Assembly (NCBI RefSeq): GCF_002335805.1
Contig: NZ_NISU01000004.1
Coordinates: 1 to 60,488, forward strand
Source: Bacillus sp. FJAT-45350
GTDB lineage: Bacteria; Bacillota; Bacilli; Bacillales; NISU01
Length of the DNA: 60,488 nucleotides
Direction of reading: 5' to 3'
The translations under genes and the position numbers were made by a program. Below the pieces are notes generated by a model. That model did no database searches. It saw only the letters and a list, made by a program, of their open reading frames with translations, and was not told the origin of the DNA. Below are positions 59,362 to 60,488 of the stretch, piece after piece. Positions within the stretch are counted from its first letter, which is position 1. Each line of letters starts with the position of its first letter.

Positions 59362-59402
59362 AAAAAGCGTTCCTATTTGTTGCAGAAACGCAATCCGTTA
59401 AT
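59362..59402. repeat. AACGGG-type repeat unit after a stop codon
   Basis: On the minus strand, the stop codon of the lipoprotein gene runs into AACGGATTGCGTTTCTGC. The same TTCAATTAACGG edge occurs near 54513-54527. Confidence 0.5.
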
Positions 59403-59940
59403 TGAATAAGATTATTAACTTTTCATTAGCTTGATAATCATTAAATAGCGTATTTGTATGTTCCGCAACTTTTTCAGCCCACTCATCAAATTCATCGACA
59501 TTTGGCTCTCCAAACTTTTGTTCAAGATACTTCTCTCTATATGCTGACCTTTTATACCTTTCGTGAAACCAAGTCTCAAAATACTCTTTCTCTGTAATAC
59601 CTAACTTTGTAGCTTGTTGTTCAACAAATTCTGTATATCCAATCGTCTCTAAGAACTCATGAGTTTCCATTAAATCATAACTTGGGAAGACAGTACGTTT
59701 GTATTCTTCAATTTCTGCATCAGTAATTTTTATTCCTAACTCCTGTGCTTCATAAACTATAATTTCATCTTTCAAATAATTAATAATATAATTCTTTTCT
59801 AAGGAATTTACTTTAAGGACATCTTGTGCTTTAATTTCTTCACCATTAAAAACAGCAATTACATCCTCATTATTAAATGTCTGTGTAGAGCATCCAATAA
59901 GAATAAGTAGAAATATTGATAATAGTAATAGGTTCCGCAA
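59398..59940 (-). CDS. SurA/PpiC-like lipoprotein
   Basis: From a TTG start at 59940 behind AGGAGG the protein has 180 residues, with a short signal peptide and lipobox LIGC. The rest resembles the SurA N-terminal helical domain (VIAVFNGEEIKAQDVLK, YLKDEIIVYEAQELGIKITDAEIEEY, GITEKEYFETWFHERYKRSAYREKYL). No PPIase parvulin domain follows, so it may act as a simple outer-surface chaperone. A longer frame to 60030 has no clear ribosome-binding site. Confidence 0.75.
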   Translation of the reverse strand: MRNLLLLSIFLLILIGCSTQTFNNEDVIAVFNGEEIKAQDVLKVNSLEKNYIINYLKDEIIVYEAQELGIKITDAEIEEYKRTVFPSYDLMETHEFLETIGYTEFVEQQATKLGITEKEYFETWFHERYKRSAYREKYLEQKFGEPNVDEFDEWAEKVAEHTNTLFNDYQANEKLIILFN

Positions 59941-60084
59941 AACAAATAACCTCCTAAGAACAATGTAACTAATCAACCATAAAATATTAAAACTATATAT
60001 TAGCACTAGTGTTGCATTAATTAATTTCAAATATTAAAAAGACTCAAAATCTTCAATAATCTCATTTTACGCACAGAAAAAGTC

Positions 60085-60488
60085 CTTTATAATGGATAAG
60101 TCAGGTGGTAACCCGTCCAAATCCACTAAAAAAGGACTCACACTATGGACAAGATTACACGAAAAACTTCATTTGGACAATGGTTTTCACCCATTAACCT
60201 TCAATTATTTGAAGAAAACGTGAAAACGTTGAAATTAGATTACTATACAAAAAAGTTAACGACCGAATCATTTCTAAAATTACTTCTTTTTGCACAACTT
60301 CAAGAAATCGAAAGTCTTCATGCACTGGGCGATAGTCTTTTTGATGACAAGCTGCAAAAAGAAGTTAACCTAGATTCTATCAGTATCTCTCAGCTATCAC
60401 GGCGATTAAATAATATGAATCCTGACTTATTTCAAAAGCTTTTCTTAGATCTAGTAGCACAAATTCATGTCAAAACACACCCTACAAA
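60085..60488 (+). mobile_element. IS4-type insertion sequence, left part (cut by window edge)
   Basis: A transposase start preceded by a short leader with an AGTCC...GGACT inverted pair at about 60090 and 60133 suggests the left end of an IS4-type element. The exact end cannot be set because the right end is outside the window. Confidence 0.6.
60145..60488 (+). CDS. IS4-family transposase, N-terminal part
   Basis: The visible 114 residues (MDKITRKTSFGQWFSPINLQ and following) match the DUF4372-type N-terminal domain of Bacillus IS4 transposases, with KLLLFAQLQEIESLHALGDSL and SISQLSRRLNNMNPDLFQ. The DDE domain lies beyond the window. The frame is open to the last base. Confidence 0.85.
   Translation, partial: MDKITRKTSFGQWFSPINLQLFEENVKTLKLDYYTKKLTTESFLKLLLFAQLQEIESLHALGDSLFDDKLQKEVNLDSISISQLSRRLNNMNPDLFQKLFLDLVAQIHVKTHPT

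Noticed and set aside
1..60488. tRNA or rRNA genes
   Set aside because: No cloverleaf with a conserved TTCRA arm and no rRNA core sequence was seen on either strand.

Overview
The window looks like part of a large, low-GC plasmid from a spore-forming Bacillaceae bacterium. Evidence for the host is the strong AGGAGG-type ribosome-binding sites, CcpA-type cre boxes, an Sda-like sporulation checkpoint peptide, a YjcZ-type sporulation peptide and a CspD-type cold-shock protein. Evidence for a plasmid is a ParA/ribbon-helix-helix partition pair, an iteron-rich origin between two large divergent replication-type genes, a second primase-like replication gene, a broken Rep_3 remnant and many insertion sequences. 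There are no rRNA or tRNA genes. The exact genus is not determinable by eye.

Layout. 1-5990 is a mosaic end: two IS110-type elements (one only a fragment at the window edge), small orphan genes, a pentapeptide-repeat protein, PaiB, DoxX and an IS3/IS150-type element. 6400-9220 holds a primase-like Rep gene whose leader may be controlled by an antisense RNA, plus a truncated Rep_3 gene. 9438-16190 is a complete Tn3-family transposon with near-perfect 38-bp ends and a 5-bp target duplication (TACTT). It carries tnpA, tnpR, a lipoprotein and a membrane protein gene split by a second identical IS3 element. 16191-18361 holds an Sda-like gene, parA-parB and a GlcG/HbpS-type gene.

18600-34500 is a catabolic block: a NitT/TauT-type ABC importer, an alpha/beta hydrolase, an IclR regulator, and then a nine-gene run (cupin, two-domain extradiol-type dioxygenase, SDR, ThDP enzyme, aldehyde dehydrogenase, aspartate-dehydrogenase-like protein, double VOC protein, Rieske dioxygenase alpha and beta) ending in a BphB-like dihydrodiol dehydrogenase. 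Together they suggest uptake, ring dihydroxylation, rearomatisation, meta-cleavage and side-chain processing of an unknown aromatic acid. The two operons share a promoter-proximal motif, so they are probably co-regulated.

34500-40700 is plasmid backbone: a parB fragment, cspD, the YjcZ-like gene and the origin with its two flanking genes. 40900-54235 contains a TauE/SafE permease, a tripartite tricarboxylate transporter (tctABC, leftward) and a malonate decarboxylase operon (mdcABC, a fused mdcDE, mdcG, mdcH, then a quinone-reductase-like and a HAD gene). A GntR regulator lies between them, with three matching ATTGTCGACAAT-type operators and two cre boxes. This is a self-contained malonate uptake and decarboxylation unit. 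54236-60488 is a second mosaic end: small membrane genes, another IS110-type element, an ECF sigma/anti-sigma pair, a PpiC/SurA-like lipoprotein and the start of an IS4-type transposase.

Two dispersed short repeats tie the plasmid together: a GAAGAAACGTTTATT motif near parA and at least five other sites, and an AACGGG-led palindromic unit just after several stop codons that IS110 copies abut.
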